From: Gammaproteobacteria bacterium
GTDB taxonomy: Bacteria; Pseudomonadota; Gammaproteobacteria; Steroidobacterales; Foliamicaceae
Assembly (NCBI GenBank): GCA_026708965.1
Contig: JAPOTY010000013.1
Span: 1 to 64,000, forward strand
Reading direction: 5' to 3'
Length of the DNA stretch: 64,000 bases
Under the pieces are notes generated by a model, which was not told the DNA's origin, searched no databases, and saw nothing but the letters and a program-made list of their open reading frames with translations. This document shows positions 10,089 to 20,028 of this stretch, piece after piece (the first letter of the stretch is position 1; every line of letters starts with the position of its first letter). The position numbers and the translations under genes were made by a program.

Positions 10089-11164
10089 GCGCAGGTCCGG
10101 TGATGATCATGGCTGGCGGCACCGGCGGGCATGTTTTCCCGGCGTTGGCGGTGGCCGCGGGATTGCGTGACCGGGGCGTGGACGTGGTTTGGCTGGGGAC
10201 GCGGCGTGGTCTGGAGGCCAGAATATCGCTTCCCGAAGGCGTGGCCATGGAATGGCTGACGATTTCCGGCCTGCGCGGCCGCGGTGTGCTGGTATGGCTG
10301 CTGGCTCCCTGGACACTGGGCCGCGCGGTTTTTCAGGCCCTGCTCCTTATTCGTCGGGTCAGGCCCGCCGCCGCCTTGGGGCTGGGAGGTTTCGTGTCTG
10401 CGCCCGGAGGTCTGGCAGCCTGGCTTTTGCGCGTGCCGCTGCTGATTCATGAGCAGAATTCCGTGGCGGGCTATGCCAACCGCCTGCTGGCGCGTTTCGC
10501 GCAGCAGGTTCTGGTGGCCTATCCGGAGGCTCCGTCGCTGGGCCGGGCATGCGTCGAAACGGGTAATCCGGTCCGTCGGGAGCTGTTGGGCTTGGAACCG
10601 CCTCGCGCTCGATTTGAGGCCCGGTCGGGCCCGCTGCGGATCCTGGTGCTCGGCGGCAGCCAGGGCGCACGGATCCTTAACCGCAAGGTGCCCGCCGGTC
10701 TGGCGCGGCTGACTGCGGAAATTACTGTCCTGCATCAGGCGGGGCGCTCCAACGGCGAAGAGGTGAGATCGGCCTACGGAGATCTGGGGATCGACTCCGA
10801 GGTGCGCGAGTTCATTGTTGATATGGGCGAGGCGTATGCCTGGGCTGACGTTGTTGTATGCAGATCGGGCGCTCTGACCCTGTCGGAGTTGGCGGCCGTG
10901 GGTCTTGGCGCGGTGCTGGTGCCATTCGCGCTGGCGGCGGACGACCACCAAACGTGCAATGCGCGCTATCTGGTCGGGCGCGGCGCGGCTGCGCTGATTG
11001 CAGAGAAGGCGCTTTCCGCGAGCGCCCTCGCCGAAACCCTGGAGGGATTTGCCGCGACCCGCGCGGCGGCGCTCAAGCGCGCGCTGCAGGCCCATCAGTT
11101 GTCGCGCCCGAGGGCCACGAACGACGTGGTGGACGCCTGCCTCAAGGCGAGGGCGGCGGCATGA
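10085..11164 (+). CDS. murG: UDP-GlcNAc:lipid II transferase MurG
   Basis: IMAGGTGGHVFPALAVA; HEQNSVAGYANRLLA. Confidence 0.95.
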   Translation: MSAGPVMIMAGGTGGHVFPALAVAAGLRDRGVDVVWLGTRRGLEARISLPEGVAMEWLTISGLRGRGVLVWLLAPWTLGRAVFQALLLIRRVRPAAALGLGGFVSAPGGLAAWLLRVPLLIHEQNSVAGYANRLLARFAQQVLVAYPEAPSLGRACVETGNPVRRELLGLEPPRARFEARSGPLRILVLGGSQGARILNRKVPAGLARLTAEITVLHQAGRSNGEEVRSAYGDLGIDSEVREFIVDMGEAYAWADVVVCRSGALTLSELAAVGLGAVLVPFALAADDHQTCNARYLVGRGAAALIAEKALSASALAETLEGFAATRAAALKRALQAHQLSRPRATNDVVDACLKARAAA

Positions 11165-12600
11165 GAAAACTTCTCACCGAACGTGTGCGCTGCATCCATT
11201 TTGTGGGCATAGGCGGTGCCGGAATGAGCGGCCTGGCCGAGGTGGTGGCCAGTCTCGGCTATGCCGTTCAGGGCTCGGATCGCTTCCCGAGCCAGGCCAC
11301 CCGTCATCTCGAGAGTCTCGGCGTCAAGGTGTTCCGCGGCCATAACGCTTCTCAGGTGGCAGGTTCGGATCTGGTTGTGCGATCCTCCGCGATTCCTTCC
11401 GACAATACGGAACTGAAGGCGGCCAGGGCCGCGCGGCTTCCGGTGGTGTCGCGCGCCGATGTGCTGGCCGAATTGATGCGTCAGCGTGACGGGATCGCGG
11501 TGTCGGGCACGCATGGCAAGACAACGACCGCCCATCTGATCGTGGAGATGCTGGATTGCGCGGGCGAGGATCCAACCTATGTAGTGGGAGGACAGGTGCG
11601 CAACGCCATGCGCAGCAAGCTGGGCGCGGGGGACTGCCTAGTGGCCGAGGCCGACGAGAGCGATGCCTCCTTCCTGCACTTGCAGCCGGTGGTGGCGGTG
11701 GTCACCAATATCGATGACGATCACCTTGTTGCCTACGGCGGCCATCTCGATAGGCTTCGGCAGGCGTTCGTGGAATTCGCCCATAACCTGCCGTTTTACG
11801 GCCTGTTTCTGGCCTGCGCTGACGATCCCGGGGTGGTGTCGATTCTGCCCCGGGTGCAACGGAGGATCCGAACCTACGGTTTTTCGCATCGCGCCGACTA
11901 CCGGATCGTGAAGCTGCGCGCCGAGGGATTGTGGTCGAGCATGGAGGTTAGCCTTCCGGGCGGGGAGCGAACGGTGTTCACCGTCAATCTGCCAGGACGG
12001 CACAACGCCCTCAATGCCCTCGCCGTGATCGCTCTGGGCGACGAGCTGGGGATCGACATGAAATTCGTGCGCCAAGCGCTGGCGGAGTGCAGGCCTTTGC
12101 GCCGCCGCTTCGAACTGCTCGGAGATATCCGCACGCCAGGCGGGCGGATTACGCTGGTGGATGATTACGCCCACCACCCCAGCGAGCTGGCCGCTACGCT
12201 GCAGGCGGCAAGGAATGCTTGGCCTGGGCGCCGGGTCGTGGTGGCCTTTCAGCCGCATCGCTACACGCGCACCCGCGACCTGCTCGACGATCTCGCCGCT
12301 GTCCTGTCCACTGCCGACCGCGTGGTCGTGACCGAAATCTATCCGGCCGGAGAGACGCCAATATCGGGTGCCGACGGCCGCGCCATATGCCGCGCTATGC
12401 GCGCCCGCGGCAGCGCCGAACCGGTTTTCATTGCGGATGTGCGGGGAATCGCCGCGGCCCTGCGCAATATTGTGACCGAAGGCGACCTGGTGCTCACGCT
12501 CGGCGCCGGGGACATCGGCGCGGAAGCCGCCAAGCTGCCGGCGCGGCTCAGGGGGCCGACGATCGCCGGCGGCATCAAGCAAAAGGAAAGCTTGCCGTGA
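11161..12600 (+). CDS. murC: UDP-MurNAc-L-alanine ligase MurC
   Basis: CIHFVGIGGAGMSGLAEV; SGTHGKTTTAHL; start taken as ATG 11161 (the ORF track extends further upstream). Confidence 0.95.
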   Translation: MRKLLTERVRCIHFVGIGGAGMSGLAEVVASLGYAVQGSDRFPSQATRHLESLGVKVFRGHNASQVAGSDLVVRSSAIPSDNTELKAARAARLPVVSRADVLAELMRQRDGIAVSGTHGKTTTAHLIVEMLDCAGEDPTYVVGGQVRNAMRSKLGAGDCLVAEADESDASFLHLQPVVAVVTNIDDDHLVAYGGHLDRLRQAFVEFAHNLPFYGLFLACADDPGVVSILPRVQRRIRTYGFSHRADYRIVKLRAEGLWSSMEVSLPGGERTVFTVNLPGRHNALNALAVIALGDELGIDMKFVRQALAECRPLRRRFELLGDIRTPGGRITLVDDYAHHPSELAATLQAARNAWPGRRVVVAFQPHRYTRTRDLLDDLAAVLSTADRVVVTEIYPAGETPISGADGRAICRAMRARGSAEPVFIADVRGIAAALRNIVTEGDLVLTLGAGDIGAEAAKLPARLRGPTIAGGIKQKESLP

Positions 12601-13598
12601 GTGCCGCCCGCTCCACCTTGCCCTCGTCGCCGGCCCGCCAGCAGATTTTGGATGCCGCCGACTTCGGGCGGGTCGCGCTGCTGATGGGCGGTGATTCGGC
12701 CGAGCGCGAGGTCTCGCTGTTGACCGGCAAGGCCGTGGTCGATGCATTGCTCTCCAGAGGCGTGCAGGTGGAGCCGGTCGATGCCGGCGGCAGGGATTTG
12801 GCGGAAAGACTGCTGCAAGGCGGCTACGACCGGGTATTCAACGCATTGCATGGTCCTGGCGGCGAGGACGGCGTTGTTTCCGGACTGCTGCAGGTGCTTG
12901 ATCTGCCCTGCACGGGCAGCGGCCATGCGGCGCTGGCCCTGTCGATGGACAAGCACTTCAGCAAGTTGGCGTTCGCCTTTGCCGGCATTCCCACGCCTGC
13001 CTGGCGCATGGCGCGCAACCTGCCCGAAGCGCGTGCGTCGTCGCGGAAGCTGGGGCTGCCGGTGGGTCTGAAGCCCAATAACCAAGGCTCCAGTCTCGGC
13101 ATTTCTCGGGTGGACTTGCCGGCGGAAATCGATGCGGCATACCGCGATGCCGCGCAATACGGAAGCGAGGTGATCGTGGAGTCCTGGATCGAAGGCGGGG
13201 AGTACACGGCCTCCATGCTGCAGGGGGAAATGTTGCCGGTCGTCCGGATTGTGCCTCCCGAAGGCGATTTCTACGATTTCCATACCAAGTACGAAAGCGC
13301 CGGCACCTGCTACCTCTGCCCCTGCGGGCTGGCCCCGGAGCGGGAGGCGGAAATCAACCGTCAGGCCCAGGCGGCGATCCGGGAGCTGCGCGTGAGCGGC
13401 TGGGCGCGCGTGGATCTGATGCTCGACAGCCGCCAGGACTTATGGGTGCTGGAGGTGAACACGGTTCCCGGAATGACTGCCCACAGCCTGGTGCCGATGG
13501 CGGCTGCCGAGGCGGGCATCTCTTTCGGGGAATTATGCTGGCGGATACTCGAAACCAGCTTCGATCGCGATTCCTCGAACCCGGGAGCAGCGCAATGA
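12597..13598 (+). CDS. ddl: D-alanine-D-alanine ligase
   Basis: GRVALLMGGDSAEREVSLLTGKAV; EVNTVPGMTAHSLVPMAA; likely GTG start at 12597. Confidence 0.94.
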   Translation: MSAARSTLPSSPARQQILDAADFGRVALLMGGDSAEREVSLLTGKAVVDALLSRGVQVEPVDAGGRDLAERLLQGGYDRVFNALHGPGGEDGVVSGLLQVLDLPCTGSGHAALALSMDKHFSKLAFAFAGIPTPAWRMARNLPEARASSRKLGLPVGLKPNNQGSSLGISRVDLPAEIDAAYRDAAQYGSEVIVESWIEGGEYTASMLQGEMLPVVRIVPPEGDFYDFHTKYESAGTCYLCPCGLAPEREAEINRQAQAAIRELRVSGWARVDLMLDSRQDLWVLEVNTVPGMTAHSLVPMAAAEAGISFGELCWRILETSFDRDSSNPGAAQ

Positions 13599-14329
13599 CC
13601 CGCGCGGGGAGAAAACGCAGGAGAATCGCCTCTCCGGTCCTGGCCACGCTGTTGCTGGTTGCCGCGGGCGCGGCCGCCATCCCGGGGCTGTCCCTCGTGC
13701 CGATTCGGGAAGTGAAGATCCACGGCGCCTTTGAGCGGGTATCGAAAGAGGACATCGAGGCCCTGGTTATTCCGTACGCGAGTTGGGGCTGGTTGCGGCT
13801 GCCCGCGGACCGCCTGCGCGAACAGCTTGAATCCCTGCGCTGGGTGGCGGCCGCCGAAGTCCGGCGCGAGTGGCCGCTGAACCTGAGCGTGGAGATTGCC
13901 GAGCGCCGCCCGGTCGCGCGCTGGGGACACAGCGCCATGCTGGATCATGCCGCCGCGATATTCGAGCCGGGCGATTCGATCGACCGGACGCTTCCCGTGC
14001 TGCACGGTCCTGATGGCGCCCAGGCCCAGGTGCTGGCGCGCTACAGCGAGTTCTCCCGGCGCCTGGGCGAGAAATCGGTGGCGCTGGAAGGGCTCAGCCT
14101 CAACGCGCGCGGTGGCTGGACGCTGCAATTGCGGGACGGGCTGACGGTTCGGCTGGGCGCCGAATCCATTGACCGCAGATTCGAACGCGTCCTGCGGGCG
14201 CTGGAAATGCTGCTTCAGGGCGAGGGGCATGAAGTTGCCTATATCGATATGCGATATCCCAACGGATTCGCTGTCGCCCGGAGGCCCCAAGGCGGCGGCC
14301 AACGCAATGACGGAGGAATCTCGCCATGA
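13595..14329 (+). CDS. ftsQ: Cell division protein FtsQ
   Basis: POTRA-type VPIREVKIHGAFERVSKEDIE; MRYPNGFAV near C-terminus. Confidence 0.9.
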   Translation: MTRAGRKRRRIASPVLATLLLVAAGAAAIPGLSLVPIREVKIHGAFERVSKEDIEALVIPYASWGWLRLPADRLREQLESLRWVAAAEVRREWPLNLSVEIAERRPVARWGHSAMLDHAAAIFEPGDSIDRTLPVLHGPDGAQAQVLARYSEFSRRLGEKSVALEGLSLNARGGWTLQLRDGLTVRLGAESIDRRFERVLRALEMLLQGEGHEVAYIDMRYPNGFAVARRPQGGGQRNDGGISP

Positions 14330-15558
14330 CACGCAGACGCGATCGCGAAATCGTCACGGCCCTGGATATCGGTACCTCCAAGGTAGCGGCCATCGTGGCG
14401 GAAATGGATGAGGAATCAAGGGAACTGGAGATCTTGGGCTTCGGCTCCAGTCCGTCGCTGGGAATGAAGCGCGGATCCGTGGTCAATATTGAAGCGACGA
14501 TCCGCTCCATCGACCAGGCGGTGGGCGAGGCCGAGCTGATGTCCGGCGTACAGATCGGCGACGTGATCGTGGGCATATCCGGCGATCATGTGCAAAGCCT
14601 GACTTCGCACGGCATCGTGGCCGTGGGGGGCGATGAGGTTTCCCGGACGGACATGGCGCGCGTGATCGAAGCCGCGCGGGCCGTGGTGGTGCCTTCGGAC
14701 AAGCGGGTGCTGCATGTGCTGCCGCGCGATTACGTGGTGGACGATCAGGACGGCATTCTCGATCCCAGCTCAATGTCCGGGGTGCGCCTGGAAGCGCATG
14801 TGCATATCGTTACGGTGGGCGAGAGCGCGGCGCAGAATATCGAGAAGTGCGTGCGCCGCTGCAATCTGCGCGCCGAGCGCATCGTGCTTGAGCACCTGGC
14901 CTCGGGAACTGCCATCCTGACCGAGGATGAAATGCAGCTTGGCTGCTGTGTGCTGGATATCGGCGCGGGCACCACGGATATCGCCGTGTTCGAAGGCGGA
15001 TCGCTCCGCTTTACCCATGTCATCCCCATTGCCGGCGACCAAGTGACCCACGATATCGCCCAGTCGCTGCGCACGCCTACGCAGGCCGCGGAGCAACTCA
15101 AGATCCGCTGCGCTTGCGCTCTGGCGCAAATGGTGGAAGAGGACGACGAAATCGAGGTGGTCAGCGTGGGCGACCGGCCGTCCCGCAAGCTTTCGCGCCA
15201 GGCGCTGGCCAGAGTGGTGGAGCCGCGCTACGAGGAATTGTTTCAGCTCGTGCATAACGTGATGCATCGTGGCGGCTACCTCGAGCGCGCCGCTGCGGGG
15301 GTGGTGCTGACCGGCGGCACCTCGGCGATGCCGGGCGCGGTGGAGCTGGCCGAAGAGGTGCTCAACGTGCCGGTCCGCCTGGGCCACGCGCAGCGGGCCC
15401 GGGGGCTGAGCGAAGTGGTGAGCAATCCGGCGCACGCCACCGGCGTGGGGCTGCTGCTCTACGCGCTCAAGCCGCGTGACGGGGGCGTGGCATCGGATGC
15501 CAAGTCCGCCAAGGGCGGGCTGCGCTCGGTTGTCAACTGGTTCAAAGGTCAATTCTGA
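14326..15558 (+). CDS. ftsA: Cell division protein FtsA
   Basis: VTALDIGTSKVAAIVAEM; VLDIGAGTTDIAVFEGG. Confidence 0.96.
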   Translation: MTRRRDREIVTALDIGTSKVAAIVAEMDEESRELEILGFGSSPSLGMKRGSVVNIEATIRSIDQAVGEAELMSGVQIGDVIVGISGDHVQSLTSHGIVAVGGDEVSRTDMARVIEAARAVVVPSDKRVLHVLPRDYVVDDQDGILDPSSMSGVRLEAHVHIVTVGESAAQNIEKCVRRCNLRAERIVLEHLASGTAILTEDEMQLGCCVLDIGAGTTDIAVFEGGSLRFTHVIPIAGDQVTHDIAQSLRTPTQAAEQLKIRCACALAQMVEEDDEIEVVSVGDRPSRKLSRQALARVVEPRYEELFQLVHNVMHRGGYLERAAAGVVLTGGTSAMPGAVELAEEVLNVPVRLGHAQRARGLSEVVSNPAHATGVGLLLYALKPRDGGVASDAKSAKGGLRSVVNWFKGQF

Positions 15559-15601
15559 CCGTGGCTGTTTAATCGCGCTCGGGCGCGAAGGAGCAAACTT
15601 G

Positions 15602-16837
15602 ATGGAGGCAAAAGATATGAACATCAGACTGGTGAAGTCGGAGCCCGGAAGCTGCCCGCGGCTCAAAGTGGTGGGCGTGGGCGGGGCCGGCGGCAACGCG
15701 GTCAACGAGATGGCCAAATCCAATGTTCGCAATGTGCAGTTTGTGGCTGTCAATACCGACGAACAGGCTTTGTCCGAGTCGGCCGCGGATGTAAAGGTCA
15801 CGATCGGCCGCATAGTGACCCAGGGCATGGGCGCGGGCTCGGATCCCCTCAAGGGCCGGGAGGCGGCTATCGAGGATCAGGACCGCCTTGCCGCCATTAT
15901 GGAAGGCGCCGACATGATCTTCGTGGCCGCTGGAATGGGCGGCGGCACGGGCAGCGGCGCGGCGCCGGAAGTGGCCCGCGTGGCCCGCGAGGCCGATCTG
16001 ATGGTGGTTGGGGTGGTAACCACCCCCTTCGAGTTCGAGGGCCCCGCGCGAACACAGATCGCCAGCGAGGGGATTGCCGCGCTGAGCGAATCGGCGCACT
16101 CCATCATCAAGGTGCCCAACGAAAAGCTGTTCGAGTACTTTTGCGACCAGGGCGACGGCGACGTGACCACGAACGAGGCCTACAGCGAATCGAACAAGGT
16201 GCTGCGCAACGCCGTGCGCGGGATTGCCGAGTTGCTTACCTGTCCGGGGCGCATCAATGTGGATCTGGCGGATGTGCGCAAGGTAATGCAGGAACCGGGC
16301 CGGGTGGTGATAGGCGCAGGCGAGGCCAAGGGCAAGGACCGGGCCCGGGAGGCACTGGAGCACGCCATGCAGAGCCCGCTGCTGCAGGGCGTGGATGTGC
16401 GCGATGCGCGCGGGCTTTTAGTGAATATCACCCACGCCAACGACTTGGGGATGCGCGAGTTCAAGTCGCTGGGCGATTCCTTGCAGAACATGCTGGCGCG
16501 CGAAGGCATGGTCAAGTTCGGCGAAGTGGTCAACGAGTCCATGAAGGGCGCCGTGCGGGTCACGCTGGTGGCCACCGGACTCAGCCCCTCCGGCGACGAA
16601 GCCGACAGCCCTGTGCAATCGCCGCCGCAGCATATGCAGGCCGAGACGCGGCGCGACGGCACCTATGGAAATTCGCGGCCTGGCGTTCCCGCCGGGGTGC
16701 CGAAACGCAGCATACTCGGGCTTGCGGCCCAACCCAGCTACGAGGGCTTGGAACGTCCGGCCGTGATGCGGACGCGAAGCGGCAGCGGTGATTTGTTCAA
16801 TCCGGTGCCCAGCCACCTCCGCAAGCAGGTCGATTAG
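15602..16837 (+). CDS. ftsZ: Cell division GTPase FtsZ
   Basis: [34 protein letters not shown]; start set at ATG 15602. Confidence 0.97.
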   Translation: MEAKDMNIRLVKSEPGSCPRLKVVGVGGAGGNAVNEMAKSNVRNVQFVAVNTDEQALSESAADVKVTIGRIVTQGMGAGSDPLKGREAAIEDQDRLAAIMEGADMIFVAAGMGGGTGSGAAPEVARVAREADLMVVGVVTTPFEFEGPARTQIASEGIAALSESAHSIIKVPNEKLFEYFCDQGDGDVTTNEAYSESNKVLRNAVRGIAELLTCPGRINVDLADVRKVMQEPGRVVIGAGEAKGKDRAREALEHAMQSPLLQGVDVRDARGLLVNITHANDLGMREFKSLGDSLQNMLAREGMVKFGEVVNESMKGAVRVTLVATGLSPSGDEADSPVQSPPQHMQAETRRDGTYGNSRPGVPAGVPKRSILGLAAQPSYEGLERPAVMRTRSGSGDLFNPVPSHLRKQVD

Positions 16838-16859
16838 CGTTGCGTCTCTGCCCGGTTAC

Positions 16860-16865
16860 TATAAT
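16860..16865 (+). promoter_or_regulatory. Candidate -10 box (TATAAT) for the TonB-dependent receptor gene
   Basis: Perfect TATAAT 23 bp after the ftsZ stop; no convincing -35 at optimal spacing. Confidence 0.45.
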
Positions 16866-16923
16866 CTCCGACGATAGCAGCCGAATTTGCTTTCGCTTAA
16901 TGCAGCGGATAAAGGGGGAAATC

Positions 16924-19752
16924 ATGCGTGCAGCCTGCATTCTTTTAATTTTTATTGTGGCTGCGCCGCTCGCGGCCCAGGATGAAGCGCGCGGGACAGG
17001 CGCCCAGGGGATGGCGATCGAAGAGATCATCGTTACGGCCACCCGGCGCGAACGCTCCCTCATGGAGGTGCCGCTGGCCGTTTCCGCGTACAGCGCCGAG
17101 CAGCTCGAGCTGAGCGGCGTGACCGATATCGAGCAGCTGATGCGCATTGCGCCCAGCCTGCACCTCAGCTCGGGGCAGGCGGAAACAGTAGGTTCCACGG
17201 TGAGGATCCGCGGCATCGGCACCAACAGCGATAATCCCGGCTTTGAGTCGGCTGTGGGCCTGTATGTGGACGGCGTTTACCGAAACCGCGCCGGCGTTGG
17301 CTACAACGAGTTGGGGGCCATTGAGCGCGTGGAGGTGATGCGCGGCCCGCAGGGCACCCTGTTCGGGCGAAACGCATCGGCCGGCGTGGTGAGCATCATC
17401 ACGGCGGCTCCCGATGCGAATGGCTCGGCATACGGCGATATCAGCATCGGATCCTATGATTCAACCCGGATCGAGGCCGGCCTCAGCGGAGGGAATGCCG
17501 CCAGCGGGTTCTCGGCGCGGCTCGACGGCGTGTGGCACAAGCGCGACGGGTTTTTAGAAGACGCCAATGACGACCGGACCTTCAACGACCGCGACCGCCT
17601 GTTCTTGCGCGGGCAATTGATGTACGAGCCCAATGCGGATATCAGCATCAGGCTGATTGCGGATCACACCACCCGCGACGAGCAGTGCTGCGCTGCGGTG
17701 GGCTTGGTGCGCGGCCCCACCGCTCCTATTCTCCAAGCCATCTCGGCGCAGCAGGCCCGCGATCCCGCCATCGTTGGCATCGCTTTCAATCCTGATGAGC
17801 GGAAGGCCACCGTCAGCCCCAATTCCGGCTACCAGCAGGACATGGATGAAACCGGCGTTTCGGTTGAGATCAACGCCAGCACGGGCCTGGGCCGGGTAAC
17901 CGCCATCACAGCCGTCCGGGACTGGCGCACGGAGCGGGGTTTGGACATTGATTTCTCCTTCGCCGATGTGGGCGGGCGTCCCCAAGGAGAATCCACCACC
18001 GGCTTCGAGACCTTCACGCAGGAGATCCGCATCAACGGCGAGGCTGGCCCAGTGGACTGGCTGGTGGGCGCCTTCTATGCCGACGAGAAGCTGGAATACA
18101 ACGATGTCATCCGTTACGGCGCCGACTATTCGGCTTACGCCAACGCGATCGGCGGCGCGGCTGCGAACGCGTTGAACGGAGGCATCGCGCCACTGGCGGC
18201 GGGCGCGCCGGCGCTTGCAGCGGGCGCCGCCCAGGTGCTGGCGGGCGCGACAGGCTTTGCCGCGGGTATTGCGCCCTTTCTTCCGCCGGGTTTTTCCGTT
18301 CCGCAACTGGCCGCTGCCTTGCCATCGTTCCCGTCCTTTCCGTTTCATCCCTGGTCCAGCTATGAGCAGTATTCCGGGGGCGTCTTTCCAGGCAACGGCA
18401 CCCGCGACGATTATGAGCAGAGCTCCGAAAGCTGGGCGCTGTTCACGCATAACAGCATTGCCTTGGCCAATGAATTCGAGCTTACCGTGGGCCTGCGCTA
18501 CACCTCGGAGAGCAAGTCGATCGATGCCGACCTGAAATCGAGCGACCAGGTTTGCCGGCCCTTCTCCGGGCGCGTGCTCGGATATATTCAGTCCATGCAG
18601 GCTTACGCGGGCGGCTTGCAGGCCTACGCCGGCGGCGTCAATCAGTACCTGCAGCAGCTCGACGGTTTCGTTCAGCAGGCCACGCAGGCGATTCCGGACC
18701 CGGCGCTGAAGGCGCGGATCACCCAAGGGGCTGCGCAGGTTGCCGCCGGCGCCCGCCAGCTTTTGCCCGGCGCCGCGCAGCTGGCGCAGGGCGGGCAGGC
18801 GCTGCTGACCAATCCGGATGTGGTCGCGGGCCTTTCGACGATGACGGGCCTCGGCTGTCTTCCCTTTACGGATCCCACCTTGGACGGAGTCTATGCCGGC
18901 TCCCGCGACGAGAATGAAATATCAGGCACGCTGCGCCTGTCCCGCCAAATGGGCGGCTACCTGGTGTATGGCGGCTACGCCCGAGGCTACAAGGCCGGCG
19001 GCTTCAATATGGACCGCTCCGGCCTGTTGAGCCCCATTCTGACTCTGCTAACCACTGGAACCGCCAACATGCCGGGGGTGCATGAATGGTCTTTCAATCC
19101 CGAAACCGTGGATGCCTTCGATCTTGGCGCCAAGTTTGAACTCGAAAACCGGCGCGCCATGCTGGACGTTAATCTCTTCTACGAGAAGTTCGAGGATTTC
19201 CAGCTGACGGCATTTACCGGCGTGGCGTTTGAGGCGCTGAATATTCCGGAAGTGGTCAGCAAGGGTATTGAGATCGAAGCCCGCGGCGCGGTTTTCGGAG
19301 GCGTTGAAGTATTTGGCGGCATCACCTATGCCGACGTGAACTACGGCGAGGGGCCGGAATACGGGGTTCGCTCCGGACGGCAGATGACGCACGCGCCGGA
19401 TTGGACCGGGGTGGTTGGCGCCACGGCGCGATTCCCCGTTGGCGCGCTGGAGGGCGCCTTGCATCTCGATGCCCGCTACACCGGCGAGCACAATACGGGC
19501 TCCGATCTGGACATCGAAAAGCAGCAGGAGGCCTACACGCTGGTCAACGCCCGGCTGATGCTTGCCCGCCCGGGCTCGCCGCGCTGGACTGTGGATCTTT
19601 GGGCGCGCAACCTGTTCGACGAGTTGTATTCCCTTACGATTTTCGACGCGCCGCTCCAGGGTTCCGGCACCGGCCCCGGCTCCACGCAAACCTTCAACGC
19701 CTTTCTCGGCGCCCCCCGCGAGTACGGAATCAGCCTCCGCTACGAGTTCTAG
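16924..19752 (+). CDS. TonB-dependent receptor
   Basis: Signal peptide MRAACILLIFIVAAPLAAQ, plug EEIIVTATRRERSLMEVPLAVSAYSAEQLE, GPQGTLFGRNASAGVVSI, C-terminal YGISLRYEF; AGGGGG-like SD before ATG 16924. Confidence 0.93.
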   Translation: MRAACILLIFIVAAPLAAQDEARGTGAQGMAIEEIIVTATRRERSLMEVPLAVSAYSAEQLELSGVTDIEQLMRIAPSLHLSSGQAETVGSTVRIRGIGTNSDNPGFESAVGLYVDGVYRNRAGVGYNELGAIERVEVMRGPQGTLFGRNASAGVVSIITAAPDANGSAYGDISIGSYDSTRIEAGLSGGNAASGFSARLDGVWHKRDGFLEDANDDRTFNDRDRLFLRGQLMYEPNADISIRLIADHTTRDEQCCAAVGLVRGPTAPILQAISAQQARDPAIVGIAFNPDERKATVSPNSGYQQDMDETGVSVEINASTGLGRVTAITAVRDWRTERGLDIDFSFADVGGRPQGESTTGFETFTQEIRINGEAGPVDWLVGAFYADEKLEYNDVIRYGADYSAYANAIGGAAANALNGGIAPLAAGAPALAAGAAQVLAGATGFAAGIAPFLPPGFSVPQLAAALPSFPSFPFHPWSSYEQYSGGVFPGNGTRDDYEQSSESWALFTHNSIALANEFELTVGLRYTSESKSIDADLKSSDQVCRPFSGRVLGYIQSMQAYAGGLQAYAGGVNQYLQQLDGFVQQATQAIPDPALKARITQGAAQVAAGARQLLPGAAQLAQGGQALLTNPDVVAGLSTMTGLGCLPFTDPTLDGVYAGSRDENEISGTLRLSRQMGGYLVYGGYARGYKAGGFNMDRSGLLSPILTLLTTGTANMPGVHEWSFNPETVDAFDLGAKFELENRRAMLDVNLFYEKFEDFQLTAFTGVAFEALNIPEVVSKGIEIEARGAVFGGVEVFGGITYADVNYGEGPEYGVRSGRQMTHAPDWTGVVGATARFPVGALEGALHLDARYTGEHNTGSDLDIEKQQEAYTLVNARLMLARPGSPRWTVDLWARNLFDELYSLTIFDAPLQGSGTGPGSTQTFNAFLGAPREYGISLRYEF

Positions 19753-19791
19753 CGCCCTCGGCTCCCTTCCCGCTAAACGCGCTTCGGGTTC

Positions 19792-19892
19792 GCCTCTATG
19801 CGCGTTCCCCTCTCGCGGGAGGCGCCATCCCTGGCTTGGTTCCGCCATCCATGGCTCCAACACTCCCGCGAGAGGGGAACGCGCATAGAGGC
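19792..19892. repeat. Palindrome-family element, copy B: perfect 30-bp inverted repeat, 41-nt loop
   Basis: 19792-19821 gcctctatgcgcgttcccctctcgcgggag is the exact reverse complement of 19863-19892. Confidence 0.95.
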
Positions 19893-19990
19893 TCCGGCTG
19901 GCGCAGACCCTAAAAGGGCCGGCACCCCGCGGATCGAAGTATCTGCTGGAAGCAAGAGGGGGGCAGCGGGTGGATCGAAGAGTGCGGCGC

Positions 19991-20018
19991 TTGATTTTTT
20001 TGTAAAAATGGCGATAAT
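19991..20018 (+). promoter_or_regulatory. Candidate lpxC promoter (TTGATT-16 bp-GATAAT)
   Basis: Hexamers at 19991-19996 and 20013-20018; ATG at 20029. Confidence 0.5.
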
Positions 20019-20028
20019 TCGGCAGCTT

